A stretch of DNA of 64,000 nt from Clostridia bacterium (GTDB lineage Bacteria; Bacillota; Clostridia; Oscillospirales; Acutalibacteraceae), in assembly GCA_017379935.1 (NCBI GenBank), contig JAFNVC010000020.1, positions 32,572 through 96,571 of the forward strand, given 5' to 3'. Under the pieces are notes generated by a model that saw only the letters and a list, made by a program, of their open reading frames with translations, was not told where the DNA came from and did not search any database. Of this stretch, positions 25,665-36,681 are shown piece after piece. Each line of letters begins with the position of its first letter. Position 1 is the stretch's first letter. Made by a program: the position numbers and the translations under genes.

Positions 25665-26293
25665 TCACATTTTCTCCTTCCGTTCACAAATTCAAAATTG
25701 AAGCGAACGCTGAAAACTGCCGAGTATTTTTCGAGCAGTTCAAGTGTGGGTTCAGCCACTGAGCCTTCGATTTTTCCGAGCTGCTTTTCGGTAATACACA
25801 AGGCCCGTGCCGTCTGCTCAGGCGTTGCCGCACGGCTCAGACGTATACTTTTTAGCTGTTCCCCGATATTTTCCCCCTTGTTCCTTCGGGCGGAACAAAC
25901 GCCCATAATTTCCGCAAAAAAAAGCGGTGCGACCTGCACATCGGGCAAGTCGCGGTGATACCTTACTAGTGGTGTGAGTAATTCCGTAATCGTCTCGTTC
26001 GCGCGGGTAAGAGTGCGATATACATTCGCCTGAGACATCCCTCGCTCTCTCGCAATCTGTGCCGTACTTTTGCCGGAAAACCAATATTCCTGCACGAATA
26101 TTCTTTGGTTTTCACTCAAGTCGGTTTCGATAATGTCATCAACGAGCTTTGCTGTTCCGAGTTTTCTTATCCGTCCAACAAGGCTGTCAATGCTCTCAAG
26201 CGCTTCCGATTCATCAAAGCCGCCCAGACGCATACAGCGCAGGGCGGCCTTTGCCTCCTCGACAGAAATTACTTCGTCGGAAATTCCTTTCAT
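25649..26293 (-). CDS. Phage-type regulator with sigma-region-4-like and XRE-like DNA-binding domains
   Basis: A 214-residue protein starting at ATG 26293 after GGGAGGTAAAA. Residues 58-104 (LSENQRIFVQEYWFSGKSTA followed by QIARERGMSQANVYRTLTRA) form a sigma-70 region-4-like helix-turn-helix as found in ArpU/phage late activators. Residues 143-197 (IGEQLKSIRLSRAATPEQTA, ITEKQLGKIE) look like a Cro/CI-type helix-turn-helix. It is the first gene after the LexA-box promoter and overlaps the next gene by 16 bases. It probably controls this operon or another locus. The two-HTH arrangement is inferred from sequence patterns only. Confidence 0.7.
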   Translation of the reverse strand: MKGISDEVISVEEAKAALRCMRLGGFDESEALESIDSLVGRIRKLGTAKLVDDIIETDLSENQRIFVQEYWFSGKSTAQIARERGMSQANVYRTLTRANETITELLTPLVRYHRDLPDVQVAPLFFAEIMGVCSARRNKGENIGEQLKSIRLSRAATPEQTARALCITEKQLGKIEGSVAEPTLELLEKYSAVFSVRFNFEFVNGRRKCEWKEL

Positions 26294-26343
26294 TTTTACC
26301 TCCCTTTCTGAAAGTTTACAAGGCTCTGCACCAGCCACCTATA

Positions 26344-26372
26344 ATTGTACGAACATTTGTTCGGTTTGTCAA
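26344..26372 (-). promoter_or_regulatory. Promoter of the lysis cassette with embedded LexA box
   Basis: Minus-strand TTGACA (26372-26367), 17-base spacer, TACAAT (26349-26344). The spacer contains CGAACAAATGTTCG (26363-26350), a perfect palindrome at both arms and an exact fit to the Firmicutes LexA/DinR consensus CGAACRNRYGTTYG. A repressor bound there would cover the promoter, so induction by DNA damage is expected. Start codon of the regulator is 51 bases downstream of the -10. Confidence 0.8.
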
Positions 26373-26393
26373 TAGTATTTTTAAATAAAAAAA

Positions 26394-26417
26394 TTCCGCA
26401 GAGAAAACTCTGCGGAA
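26394..26417 (-). terminator. Rho-independent terminator of the exported glycosidase gene
   Basis: 10-bp stem TTCCGCAGAG / CTCTGCGGAA, AAAA loop, and a T run on exit in the minus direction. Confidence 0.85.
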
Positions 26418-26431
26418 AAACATATATAAAA

Positions 26432-27658
26432 TCAATCAGCGTAGGCATCCTTTACCGCATAATATGACGGCTTCGGATTTCCTTCATAGTCGACGAGTCC
26501 CCACTTTGTCTCAACGGGACATTCAACCTGACCGCATACATAGCAGTCGCCGCTGTCCTGCCAGCAATAAACGCACATACCGACAAGGTAGTCAAGCTCG
26601 CGAAGCTGAGGAATTATATCAGCAAAGAATGCCGCCTGTCCCTCGGGAGTATGCTCATAATCATAAAGACCGAAGCCCTCCTGAAGCTCGCAATAAATAT
26701 GGTTGCTGTACTCACCGTCGAAGATAAGACTTGCCTTCTCCTCGTCGCTTCTGTCGCTGTAATTTTCTATAATCTCTTCTTTAAGCTCAGTGGGAAGATT
26801 GTTGATGAATCCGTTGATATCTGCTCTTGCCTCAGCTTCTGAATTGTAGCCGAAGCCCTGAAGGATTGCTGTCTTTTCTTCTTCTGACTTAGGCTCACCA
26901 AGACCGATATAACCAAACTCACAAAGAATTATGGGCTTACCTGTAATCTTTCTGACGAAGTTCAGGATAGTTACCATCTGTTCAGGCTTTTTAAGCACAG
27001 GCTCAAAGCAGCCGAGGTACATATCAACGCCGACATAGTCGCAATACTTATGATATTTCATCATTTTGAAAGGAAGCGTTACAATTGAAAGACCGCCGAG
27101 ATTATATCCGATGATAACATCGCCGCGTATGGGATACATTGCTTCAAGCTGCATACCGATAAAATCAGCCGCCTCGTCAAGTGTAAGAGGAAGAGTAAAG
27201 CGGTCAATACCCATTTCGTTAGTTACCTGAAAAGCACCGACGATACCCTTGAGATCCTCAACATAAAAGCGTGCGATATCCTGAATCGCCTCACGGCTAG
27301 CGGGGTCACGCGGGTCAAGACCGTACTCGATATAATCTTCGGGATAAGGTGTGATACCAAAAATGCGGACACCGTTTTTCGCAAATTCGAGTGACTCTTT
27401 CTTCCAGTTTATATAGCTCTGCGACAGCTCGCCGTTCTGATCATACGGGAACGGAATATCGTCACGGAACCATTCGATGTTTCCCTCATTAAGAAGCTCG
27501 TAATCCGGCTCTGCGTGGCAGACACCCTTCATAAATCCGCCGAGCTTTTCTTCAACGGCAGGTATTTCCTTGTCTAGGTAAGCCAACGGACTCGACACAA
27601 TCATCGTAAGAAACGGAGTCAGAATTGATAATAGCATTGCAACAATTTTCATTAACAT
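26432..27658 (-). CDS. Exported clan GH-A-like glycoside hydrolase
   Basis: A 408-residue protein. ATG 27658 has GAGGTG at 27669-27664; the frame extends to 27727 without support. A hydrophobic N-terminus (KIVAMLLSILTPFLTMIVSS) serves as signal or anchor. The body reads as a TIM-barrel glycosidase of clan GH-A type: acid/base candidate E148 in FQVTNEMG and nucleophile candidate E247 in ILCEFGY. The exact GH family and substrate are not recognisable by eye. A single-gene unit with its own terminator. Confidence 0.7.
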   Translation of the reverse strand: MLMKIVAMLLSILTPFLTMIVSSPLAYLDKEIPAVEEKLGGFMKGVCHAEPDYELLNEGNIEWFRDDIPFPYDQNGELSQSYINWKKESLEFAKNGVRIFGITPYPEDYIEYGLDPRDPASREAIQDIARFYVEDLKGIVGAFQVTNEMGIDRFTLPLTLDEAADFIGMQLEAMYPIRGDVIIGYNLGGLSIVTLPFKMMKYHKYCDYVGVDMYLGCFEPVLKKPEQMVTILNFVRKITGKPIILCEFGYIGLGEPKSEEEKTAILQGFGYNSEAEARADINGFINNLPTELKEEIIENYSDRSDEEKASLIFDGEYSNHIYCELQEGFGLYDYEHTPEGQAAFFADIIPQLRELDYLVGMCVYCWQDSGDCYVCGQVECPVETKWGLVDYEGNPKPSYYAVKDAYAD

Positions 27659-27785
27659 AGGAACACCTCTTATACTATTTTGCTGTTTTGCAATATAATA
27701 GCATAGAAAAACACACAAATCAACCACATACGGCGTATTTGTGTGTTTTTTTATACATTATCAACCTTTACTGTTGCAAAAAGAA

Positions 27786-27813
27786 AAGAGGTAAGCCTTT
27801 CGACTTACCTCTT
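27786..27813 (-). terminator. Terminator of the str operon
   Basis: 10-bp stem AAGAGGTAAG / CTTACCTCTT with an eight-base loop and TTTTCTTTTT on exit, 16 bases after the tuf stop. Confidence 0.85.
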
Positions 27814-27829
27814 GAATTGAATAAGTTAA

Positions 27830-29032
27830 TTATTCGTTGATAGCTGTAACAACGCCTGAACCAACTGTACGGCCACCTTCACGGATAGCGAAACGAAGAC
27901 CTTCTTCGATAGCGATCGGAGTGATGAGCTCAACGTTCATTGTAACGTTGTCACCAGGCATACACATCTCTACGCCATCGGGAAGAGAGATAACACCTGT
28001 AACGTCTGTTGTTCTGAAGTAGAACTGAGGACGGTAGTTGTTGAAGAACGGTGTGTGACGGCCGCCTTCATCCTTATTAAGAACGTAAACCTGACCTGCA
28101 AACTTTGTGTGCGGCTGGATTGAGCCGGGCTTTGCAAGAACCTGACCACGCTCGATGTCTGTTCTCTGAACACCACGAAGGAGAGCACCGATGTTGTCAC
28201 CTGCCTCAGCATAGTCGAGGAGCTTACGGAACATTTCGATACCTGTAACAACAGTCTTTCTCTTCTCTTCTGTAAGACCAACGATTTCTACTTCCTCAGA
28301 AAGCTTAAGCTGACCACGCTCAACTCTACCAGTAGCAACAGTACCACGACCTGTGATTGTGAATACGTCCTCAACGGGCATGATGAAGGGAAGGTCTGCC
28401 TTACGATCCGGTGTGGGGATGTAAGAGTCAACAGCGTCCATGAGCTCCCAGATAGGTGCAAGCTCAGCAGCCTCTGTGTCACCGCCAGCATACTCAAGAG
28501 CCTTGAGAGCTGAACCCTTGATGATCGGTGTGTCGTCGCCGGGGAACTCATACTCGCTGAGTGTCTCACGGATTTCCATTTCAACAAGCTCAAGAAGCTC
28601 TTCGTCGTCAACCTGATCGCACTTGTTCATGAAAACGATGATGTAGGGAACGCCAACCTGACGAGCAAGGAGAAGGTGCTCCTTAGTCTGAGCCATGGGG
28701 CCGTCTGTAGCAGCGATAACGAGGATAGCACCGTCCATCTGAGCAGCACCAGTGATCATGTTCTTGATGTAGTCAGCATGGCCCGGGCAGTCAACGTGAG
28801 CATAGTGACGTGTAGCTGTCTCGTACTCAACGTGTGATGTGTTGATTGTGATACCACGCTCTCTCTCTTCCGGAGCCTTATCGATGTTAGCGTAGTCGAT
28901 GAATGCTGCGCCACCCTTCATAGCGAGTGTCTTTGTGATAGCAGCTGTCAATGTTGTCTTACCGTGGTCAACGTGGCCGATTGTACCAATGTTAACGTGC
29001 GGCTTACTTCTTTCGAATTTTTCCTTTGCCAT
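27830..29032 (-). CDS. tuf: Translation elongation factor Tu
   Basis: A 400-residue GTPase that carries aminoacyl-tRNA to the ribosome. G1 GHVDHGKTT, switch [10 protein letters not shown]3 DCPGHADY and G4 NKCD are all present, with the two beta-barrel domains after about residue 210. Start ATG 29032 has GGAGGAAATT upstream. Last gene of rpsL-rpsG-fusA-tuf, 113 bases after fusA. Strong codon bias. Confidence 0.98.
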   Translation of the reverse strand: MAKEKFERSKPHVNIGTIGHVDHGKTTLTAAITKTLAMKGGAAFIDYANIDKAPEERERGITINTSHVEYETATRHYAHVDCPGHADYIKNMITGAAQMDGAILVIAATDGPMAQTKEHLLLARQVGVPYIIVFMNKCDQVDDEELLELVEMEIRETLSEYEFPGDDTPIIKGSALKALEYAGGDTEAAELAPIWELMDAVDSYIPTPDRKADLPFIMPVEDVFTITGRGTVATGRVERGQLKLSEEVEIVGLTEEKRKTVVTGIEMFRKLLDYAEAGDNIGALLRGVQRTDIERGQVLAKPGSIQPHTKFAGQVYVLNKDEGGRHTPFFNNYRPQFYFRTTDVTGVISLPDGVEMCMPGDNVTMNVELITPIAIEEGLRFAIREGGRTVGSGVVTAINE

Positions 29033-29145
29033 TTGGAATTTCCTCCCTTTGGTAGTTAATTTAATAATTTAATATTCAATGCATACTGCATAAATCCATT
29101 GTACCAAATTCAGAAACAAAATTCAAGTACTTTTTTTAAAAGAAC

Positions 29146-31221
<2,076 letters not shown>

Positions 31222-31272
31222 ATTAACCTCCGTAAATTAAAACACTTAATAAACACCTGATAAACAGGAAGA

Positions 31273-31923
<651 letters not shown>

Positions 31924-32346
31924 TTACTTTTTAGCAGCCTTCGGACGCTTTGCACCGTACTTTGAACGTGACTGCATTCTTCCGTTAACACCCTGAGTAT
32001 CGAGTGTACCGCGGATGATATGGTAACGAACACCGGGAAGGTCCTTAACACGACCACCACGAATAAGAACAACGCTGTGCTCCTGCAGGTTGTGGCCAAC
32101 ACCGGGAATGTATGAAGTAACTTCGATACCGTTTGTAAGACGAACTCTTGCGATCTTACGAAGAGCAGAGTTGGGCTTCTTCGGTGTAGCTGTCTTAACT
32201 GCTGTGCAAACGCCACGCTTCTGGGGAGAATTCTGATCTGTAACAACATTCTTCTTTGAATTCAGGCCCTTGAGAAGAGCGGGAGCTGTTGACTTCTTTT
32301 CGATAGTCTGTCTGCCGTTTCTGACTAACTGATTAAAGGTAGGCAA
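31924..32346 (-). CDS. rpsL: 30S ribosomal protein S12
   Basis: A 140-residue decoding-centre protein. The streptomycin-relevant loops [18 protein letters not shown] and [15 protein letters not shown] are intact, with wild-type-like lysines. The start is TTG at 32346 (first residues [11 protein letters not shown]), with AGGAG nine bases upstream; no ATG in this frame lies nearer. First gene of the str operon. Confidence 0.96.
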   Translation of the reverse strand: MPTFNQLVRNGRQTIEKKSTAPALLKGLNSKKNVVTDQNSPQKRGVCTAVKTATPKKPNSALRKIARVRLTNGIEVTSYIPGVGHNLQEHSVVLIRGGRVKDLPGVRYHIIRGTLDTQGVNGRMQSRSKYGAKRPKAAKK

Positions 32347-32446
32347 ATACTACATCTCCTTTCATAGATTTTTGATGATAGCTTAATACGTTTTCAGCAG
32401 AAATCCGCTTGAACCCATATTAAAGCATTTTATATCATGCTGAAGT

Positions 32447-32475
32447 ATGATAGCACTTTGCACATTTATTGTCAA
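32447..32475 (-). promoter_or_regulatory. Promoter of the str operon
   Basis: Minus-strand TTGACA (32475-32470), 17-base spacer, TATCAT (32452-32447), 100 bases before the rpsL start. The 320-base gap around it is AT-rich and otherwise holds only the divergent promoter at 32592. Confidence 0.65.
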
Positions 32476-32591
32476 GTATTTTTGTAAAATAATTCTATAA
32501 ACAGCATTTTCGTGCGCTTTTGGGGAATATTTTTATACTTTAACTGTGTTTTGTATTCAAAAAACGCATATATTTATGTTTATTTCGTATA

Positions 32592-32620
32592 TTGAATATC
32601 GTTTTTCTATCCGTTAAAAT
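32592..32620 (+). promoter_or_regulatory. Promoter of the phosphatase gene at 32667
   Basis: TTGAAT (32592-32597), 17-base spacer, TAAAAT (32615-32620). Confidence 0.55.
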
Positions 32621-32666
32621 TTATTTATTACCAAATATGTAATTATTATTCACAGGAGGTATTATA

Positions 32667-34082
32667 ATGAAAAAGCTTTTAGCATTATTTCTCGCAATGA
32701 TTTTTGCGCTTCAGCTCGGTACATCGTCCTTTGCGGCATTTGACGCTCCCCTGCTTGAGCGTGATGAGTGGGATGAGCTTTACGGCTCGCTTTGTGACAG
32801 CAACGAGCTGCCGATGCTCTGCGTCGGCGCAAATGAGACAGAGGCAAGCCTTGTATGGCACTCAGCAAAGGAAAATGCAACACCCGAGGTGCGCCTTGCG
32901 AAAAACGAGCTTATGACAAACGCTCAGACATTTACCGGTAAGACAACCGAGGCGGAAAACGATTATCAGCTCGTATGCCGCGTTACAATCACAGGTCTTA
33001 CAGAAAACACAACCTATTATTATCAGTGGAATACAGGTGACGGCTGGAGCGAGCCGTGCAAGTATGAAACAAAGTCATTCGCATCGCACAAGGCACTCGT
33101 TATCGGCGATATTCAGATCGGCGGACAGAGTGAGGATTCGCAGATTCAGTCCGACGTCGGCTACAACTGGAACAACGTCCTTTCCGAAGCATTGACCAAG
33201 AATCCCGATATCAGCTATCTCGTCTCCCCCGGTGACAACACCTCCACAGGTAAGACTGCAGACGAGTGGCAGACTCTTCTTATGCCGAAGGCTGTACGCA
33301 GTCTGCCGATGGCACTGGCAATCGGTAACCACGACAAAAAGGGTATGACATACAATTACTATACAAATATGCCCAATGAATTCTACGGCAAGTATTTTGA
33401 AGGACTTGACCGCGACTTCTGGTTCAGACACGGCGACGTGCTTTACCTCGTATTCGATGCAACATCATCGAGCGCGGCTGACCATATGGCAATGGCAAAG
33501 GAGGCTGTTGAAAAGAACAAGGATGCAACGTGGCGAATCGGCGTTATGCATCAGGCACTTTTCGGCCCCGGCTACAGCGGAATTGACCCCGAGACACAGC
33601 TTCTCCTTAACGCTGTGTTCACTCCGATTTACGACACCTTCGACCTTGACCTTGTTCTTACAGGTCACAGCCACCTTCAGGGACGCTCACACTTTATGAC
33701 AGAGAGTATGGTTGTCGGCAAGGCAGAAAGCGGCAAGACATACAAAGACCCGAACGGTATCATTTACCTCAACACCAACGCCGTCTGCGACCATGGCAGC
33801 TTCAGCGGAAGCTTACCGTACATTGCTTACGAATTCAGCGATAATGATGTTACAACATACACTACGCTCGAATTTGAAGGCGACACAATGAAGATTGAAA
33901 CTCGCCGCGGTGACAACAGCGAGCTTCTTGACAGCCTCACGATTGAGAAAACCGAGGAGCAGAATGACGATATGTTCCTCAAAAAGTTCCAGCGCTTCCT
34001 TTATAAGGTTGTCGAATTTCTCGGCCTTGTTTATATGAAAATCGATGCGATTGTAGTTAAAATCCGAGGCGGACATTTTTAA
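32667..34082 (+). CDS. Exported purple-acid-phosphatase-like metallophosphoesterase
   Basis: A 471-residue protein with a signal peptide (residues 1-23, ending SSFAA), a fibronectin-like N-terminal domain (VGANETEASLVWHS to NTTYYYQW), and a calcineurin-like metallophosphoesterase domain: GDIQ, SPGDNTSTG, IGNHD, MHQALFG and TGHSH. It should hydrolyse phosphate esters outside the membrane. After the catalytic domain a hydrophobic, amphipathic C-terminal tail (FLKKFQRFLYKVVEFLGLVY) resembles tails on other exported proteins here. The site AGGAGGT before ATG 32667 is excellent. Confidence 0.88.
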   Translation: MKKLLALFLAMIFALQLGTSSFAAFDAPLLERDEWDELYGSLCDSNELPMLCVGANETEASLVWHSAKENATPEVRLAKNELMTNAQTFTGKTTEAENDYQLVCRVTITGLTENTTYYYQWNTGDGWSEPCKYETKSFASHKALVIGDIQIGGQSEDSQIQSDVGYNWNNVLSEALTKNPDISYLVSPGDNTSTGKTADEWQTLLMPKAVRSLPMALAIGNHDKKGMTYNYYTNMPNEFYGKYFEGLDRDFWFRHGDVLYLVFDATSSSAADHMAMAKEAVEKNKDATWRIGVMHQALFGPGYSGIDPETQLLLNAVFTPIYDTFDLDLVLTGHSHLQGRSHFMTESMVVGKAESGKTYKDPNGIIYLNTNAVCDHGSFSGSLPYIAYEFSDNDVTTYTTLEFEGDTMKIETRRGDNSELLDSLTIEKTEEQNDDMFLKKFQRFLYKVVEFLGLVYMKIDAIVVKIRGGHF

Positions 34083-34098
34083 TAGTTGACATAAGAAA

Positions 34099-34118
34099 CC
34101 CTCGACCGCGGTCGAGGG
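34099..34118. terminator. Bidirectional terminator, GC-rich
   Basis: Stem CCCTCGACC / GGTCGAGGG around a two-base centre, flanked by AAA and TTTT, between convergent genes. Confidence 0.8.
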
Positions 34119-34128
34119 TTTTGTGTTG

Positions 34129-36540
34129 TTAAATCAGCATCTCATAATGCTCAATCAGTTTTTCGTCAGCGTACTCAACCGTTTTAGCCTCATATTTGCC
34201 GAAGCTGAGGGTGATTTCTGCATCGTTCAGGGTAAGAGCTGTTGTTTTGGAAGCAGGTGAATTATTTAACAGACGAAGGACAAAGCTATCCTTGCCGTAA
34301 CGCTTTTTCATTGTTACGAGGACGATATTCTTATCTTCGATGTCAAGATTGAAATCCGCCATTTTTTCATCCCTTTCAATCGGGAAAACATTGCAGGCAT
34401 AAGGCTTCTGGCAAAATTCCGTTGCGAGGCGCTCGAGCTCGTCCTCGTTTGCAACGGTGAGACGGAATCGGAAATTGCGCTCGCCCATATCAATCTTCTT
34501 GACAAAGCGGTCGGTCGGGATAAGCTCACGGTCACATATAGGATGTGCGCAGTACGTCGCCGTGCGGATAAGCGACATTGAAATCTCGTTGTTTTTAAAC
34601 GATGAACCGTAAGCAACGTCATTGATAAGAGCAAGACAGCTCTTTTCGTTCTTGACCGCAACAAAGCGCTGTGAAACACACTCCCTGCCATCCATATAAA
34701 GCGGTTCTGTGCCGAAGCAGGTCTGACCGACGTATTCACCGTCGATATTCACGGGAAGTGACAGCTTTATAAGCTTATTTATATCGCCCGCAAAGACGTC
34801 AACCTTTACGTCAACGTACGGATTAGTTTTATAAATATCATACTCCACACGTATACGGGTATTATCCTTTCTAAAGAAGCACTCAACGCCGAGGTAAATG
34901 TCACCGTCCTCGATGACCTGTACGGGCTTCATACCCTCGAAAACGCCGTCGGGCTTCTGCATAAGCGTGAACGGCTCGGGATTCCTGCCCATTGCCTCAA
35001 GCTGACTGTCATCCATACCCCACGGGTCAGCATTATCCTCGTACATAAACGGGCAGAACGCATTGCCGCTGATGTACTCTCTGCCGTCGATTTTATAAGA
35101 ACGCAGAAGTCCCGTTTTGCCGTCGATTTCGACGTGCTTGCCGTTCATATCAAAAACAATATCGCTGTTTGCGGGCAATTCGGGCTTCGGCTCAACGGGC
35201 TTGAAATCCGCGTATAGTGAAAATCTCGAAATTGCAAGCGGCTTTAATTTACTTCTGATGACAAAGCGCTTGCGCCAGTCAAGGTTGAGGTTGCTCTCCT
35301 CCTTGATGAACTGTACGGGCACCTCGTTGCCGTCCTCGTCACAGACGCGGAAGCACGATACGATTTCCTCCGACCAGTTCTGATCGGCAAGGGTCAGCTC
35401 ACATTCAAATTCCGTCTCCCATTCATAAGGATGCGGATTGAAAACAAGAATGGGATATTCGCCCTCTGCCGCCTTATGCTGTGCCGAGGTCAGCGCAAAA
35501 TACGCCCTCGCGCGGAGTCTGTTCAGAGTCAGCATTCCGTGTTCAAGCAGACGGATTCCGTTCTCCTCGCCCGCCTTGATTGATGTTCCCGGCAGAACAT
35601 CGTGGAACTGACTGTTGAGCAGATCCTCGACTGCATCGTCAAGCTCTTTTTCGGGATATTCAATAAGTCCTCTTGCCGCGGCAACGGAGCACATTTTCTC
35701 CGTAATTGCGAGCATCTGCTCGAAAATAGCGTGACGCGATTTGACACCCGACATTGAGGTATAGCAGCCGGGCATACTTATACGGAGTGATTTATCGTGC
35801 TTATCTGTCGGATTGATTTGTGCAAAAAAATCATCGGGGGTCGAATGCATAACAGGTACATCGGATTTTTCAATCAAAGCCTTGATATCCCGCAGATCCT
35901 TTCTTGACGGGCCGCCGCCGTGATTGCCGACACCCCAGAGAATCATAACTATATCATCCTCGGCATTGTTCATCTGACGGTTGATTTTTTCCATAGCTTT
36001 TCCGAGCCCCGTATTATAGCCCGCCGAGTGTGCCGCCTTTATCTCACTGCCGTCAAGACCGACCCACATAAACTGACCGAAGGGAAGCTCGTCGCTGCCC
36101 TCGCGGCAGTAGATATAGTTTTCCTGACCGCACTTCTTTATAATCTGCACAAGTCCGACGGAATGACCGAAGGCATCAAGTCCGATTGCAGTTTTCGGGA
36201 AAACGCCGAATTTTTCCTTGAAATAGCGCTTACCGTGCTGAATCTGACGGACAATGCTTTCACCGTTCGGCATATTGACATCGGGCTGAAGATACCATCC
36301 GCCCATAATGTGCCACTTGCCCTCTTTGATAAGCTCTTTTATACGCTCAAAAAGAGCGGGCGCGTATTCTTCTATATACTTATATAATGTCACCTCGTTG
36401 TGACAGAAGATATAATCAAATTCATCTGCAAGGTCTGCCGCCGCTCTGAAGGTTGAAAGTGCGGATGCCGCACCCTCCTCCCATTCCCACTGCCAGATGG
36501 GGTCAAGATGAGCGTTACAGATAAGATGTACTTCCTTCAT
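34129..36540 (-). CDS. Glycoside hydrolase family 38 alpha-mannosidase
   Basis: An 803-residue cytoplasmic enzyme cleaving alpha-mannosides. The zinc-binding N-terminus ICNAHLDPIWQWEWEEG is diagnostic, and IGLDAFGHSVGLVQI carries the second metal ligand and catalytic aspartate region. The C-terminal half is the beta-sandwich domain of GH38. ATG 36540 is chosen over the upstream in-frame ATG because the family N-terminus starts there and AAGGGAA lies upstream. No signal peptide, so it probably acts on imported mannosides or on glycan fragments inside the cell. Confidence 0.92.
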   Translation of the reverse strand: MKEVHLICNAHLDPIWQWEWEEGAASALSTFRAAADLADEFDYIFCHNEVTLYKYIEEYAPALFERIKELIKEGKWHIMGGWYLQPDVNMPNGESIVRQIQHGKRYFKEKFGVFPKTAIGLDAFGHSVGLVQIIKKCGQENYIYCREGSDELPFGQFMWVGLDGSEIKAAHSAGYNTGLGKAMEKINRQMNNAEDDIVMILWGVGNHGGGPSRKDLRDIKALIEKSDVPVMHSTPDDFFAQINPTDKHDKSLRISMPGCYTSMSGVKSRHAIFEQMLAITEKMCSVAAARGLIEYPEKELDDAVEDLLNSQFHDVLPGTSIKAGEENGIRLLEHGMLTLNRLRARAYFALTSAQHKAAEGEYPILVFNPHPYEWETEFECELTLADQNWSEEIVSCFRVCDEDGNEVPVQFIKEESNLNLDWRKRFVIRSKLKPLAISRFSLYADFKPVEPKPELPANSDIVFDMNGKHVEIDGKTGLLRSYKIDGREYISGNAFCPFMYEDNADPWGMDDSQLEAMGRNPEPFTLMQKPDGVFEGMKPVQVIEDGDIYLGVECFFRKDNTRIRVEYDIYKTNPYVDVKVDVFAGDINKLIKLSLPVNIDGEYVGQTCFGTEPLYMDGRECVSQRFVAVKNEKSCLALINDVAYGSSFKNNEISMSLIRTATYCAHPICDRELIPTDRFVKKIDMGERNFRFRLTVANEDELERLATEFCQKPYACNVFPIERDEKMADFNLDIEDKNIVLVTMKKRYGKDSFVLRLLNNSPASKTTALTLNDAEITLSFGKYEAKTVEYADEKLIEHYEMLI

Positions 36541-36620
36541 AAAAACATTCCCTTCGGATTTCACTTTTCATTATATTATCATAATTATATTTTAATTTCA
36601 TCTGTTTTCAAAGAATATTG

Positions 36621-36649
36621 TTGTATAAAAATTTAAAATAGTTTATAAT
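36621..36649 (+). promoter_or_regulatory. Promoter of the ceramidase-like gene
   Basis: TTGTAT (36621-36626), 17-base spacer, TATAAT (36644-36649), 32 bases before the start codon. Confidence 0.55.
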
Positions 36650-36681
36650 TGACCCGTAAGACTAAAAAGGAGGTATAGCTT

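Noticed and set aside
22164-26372. Intact prophage or tailocin
   Set aside because: No integrase, packaging, capsid, tube, sheath or tape-measure genes are present, and unrelated chromosomal genes flank it on both sides.
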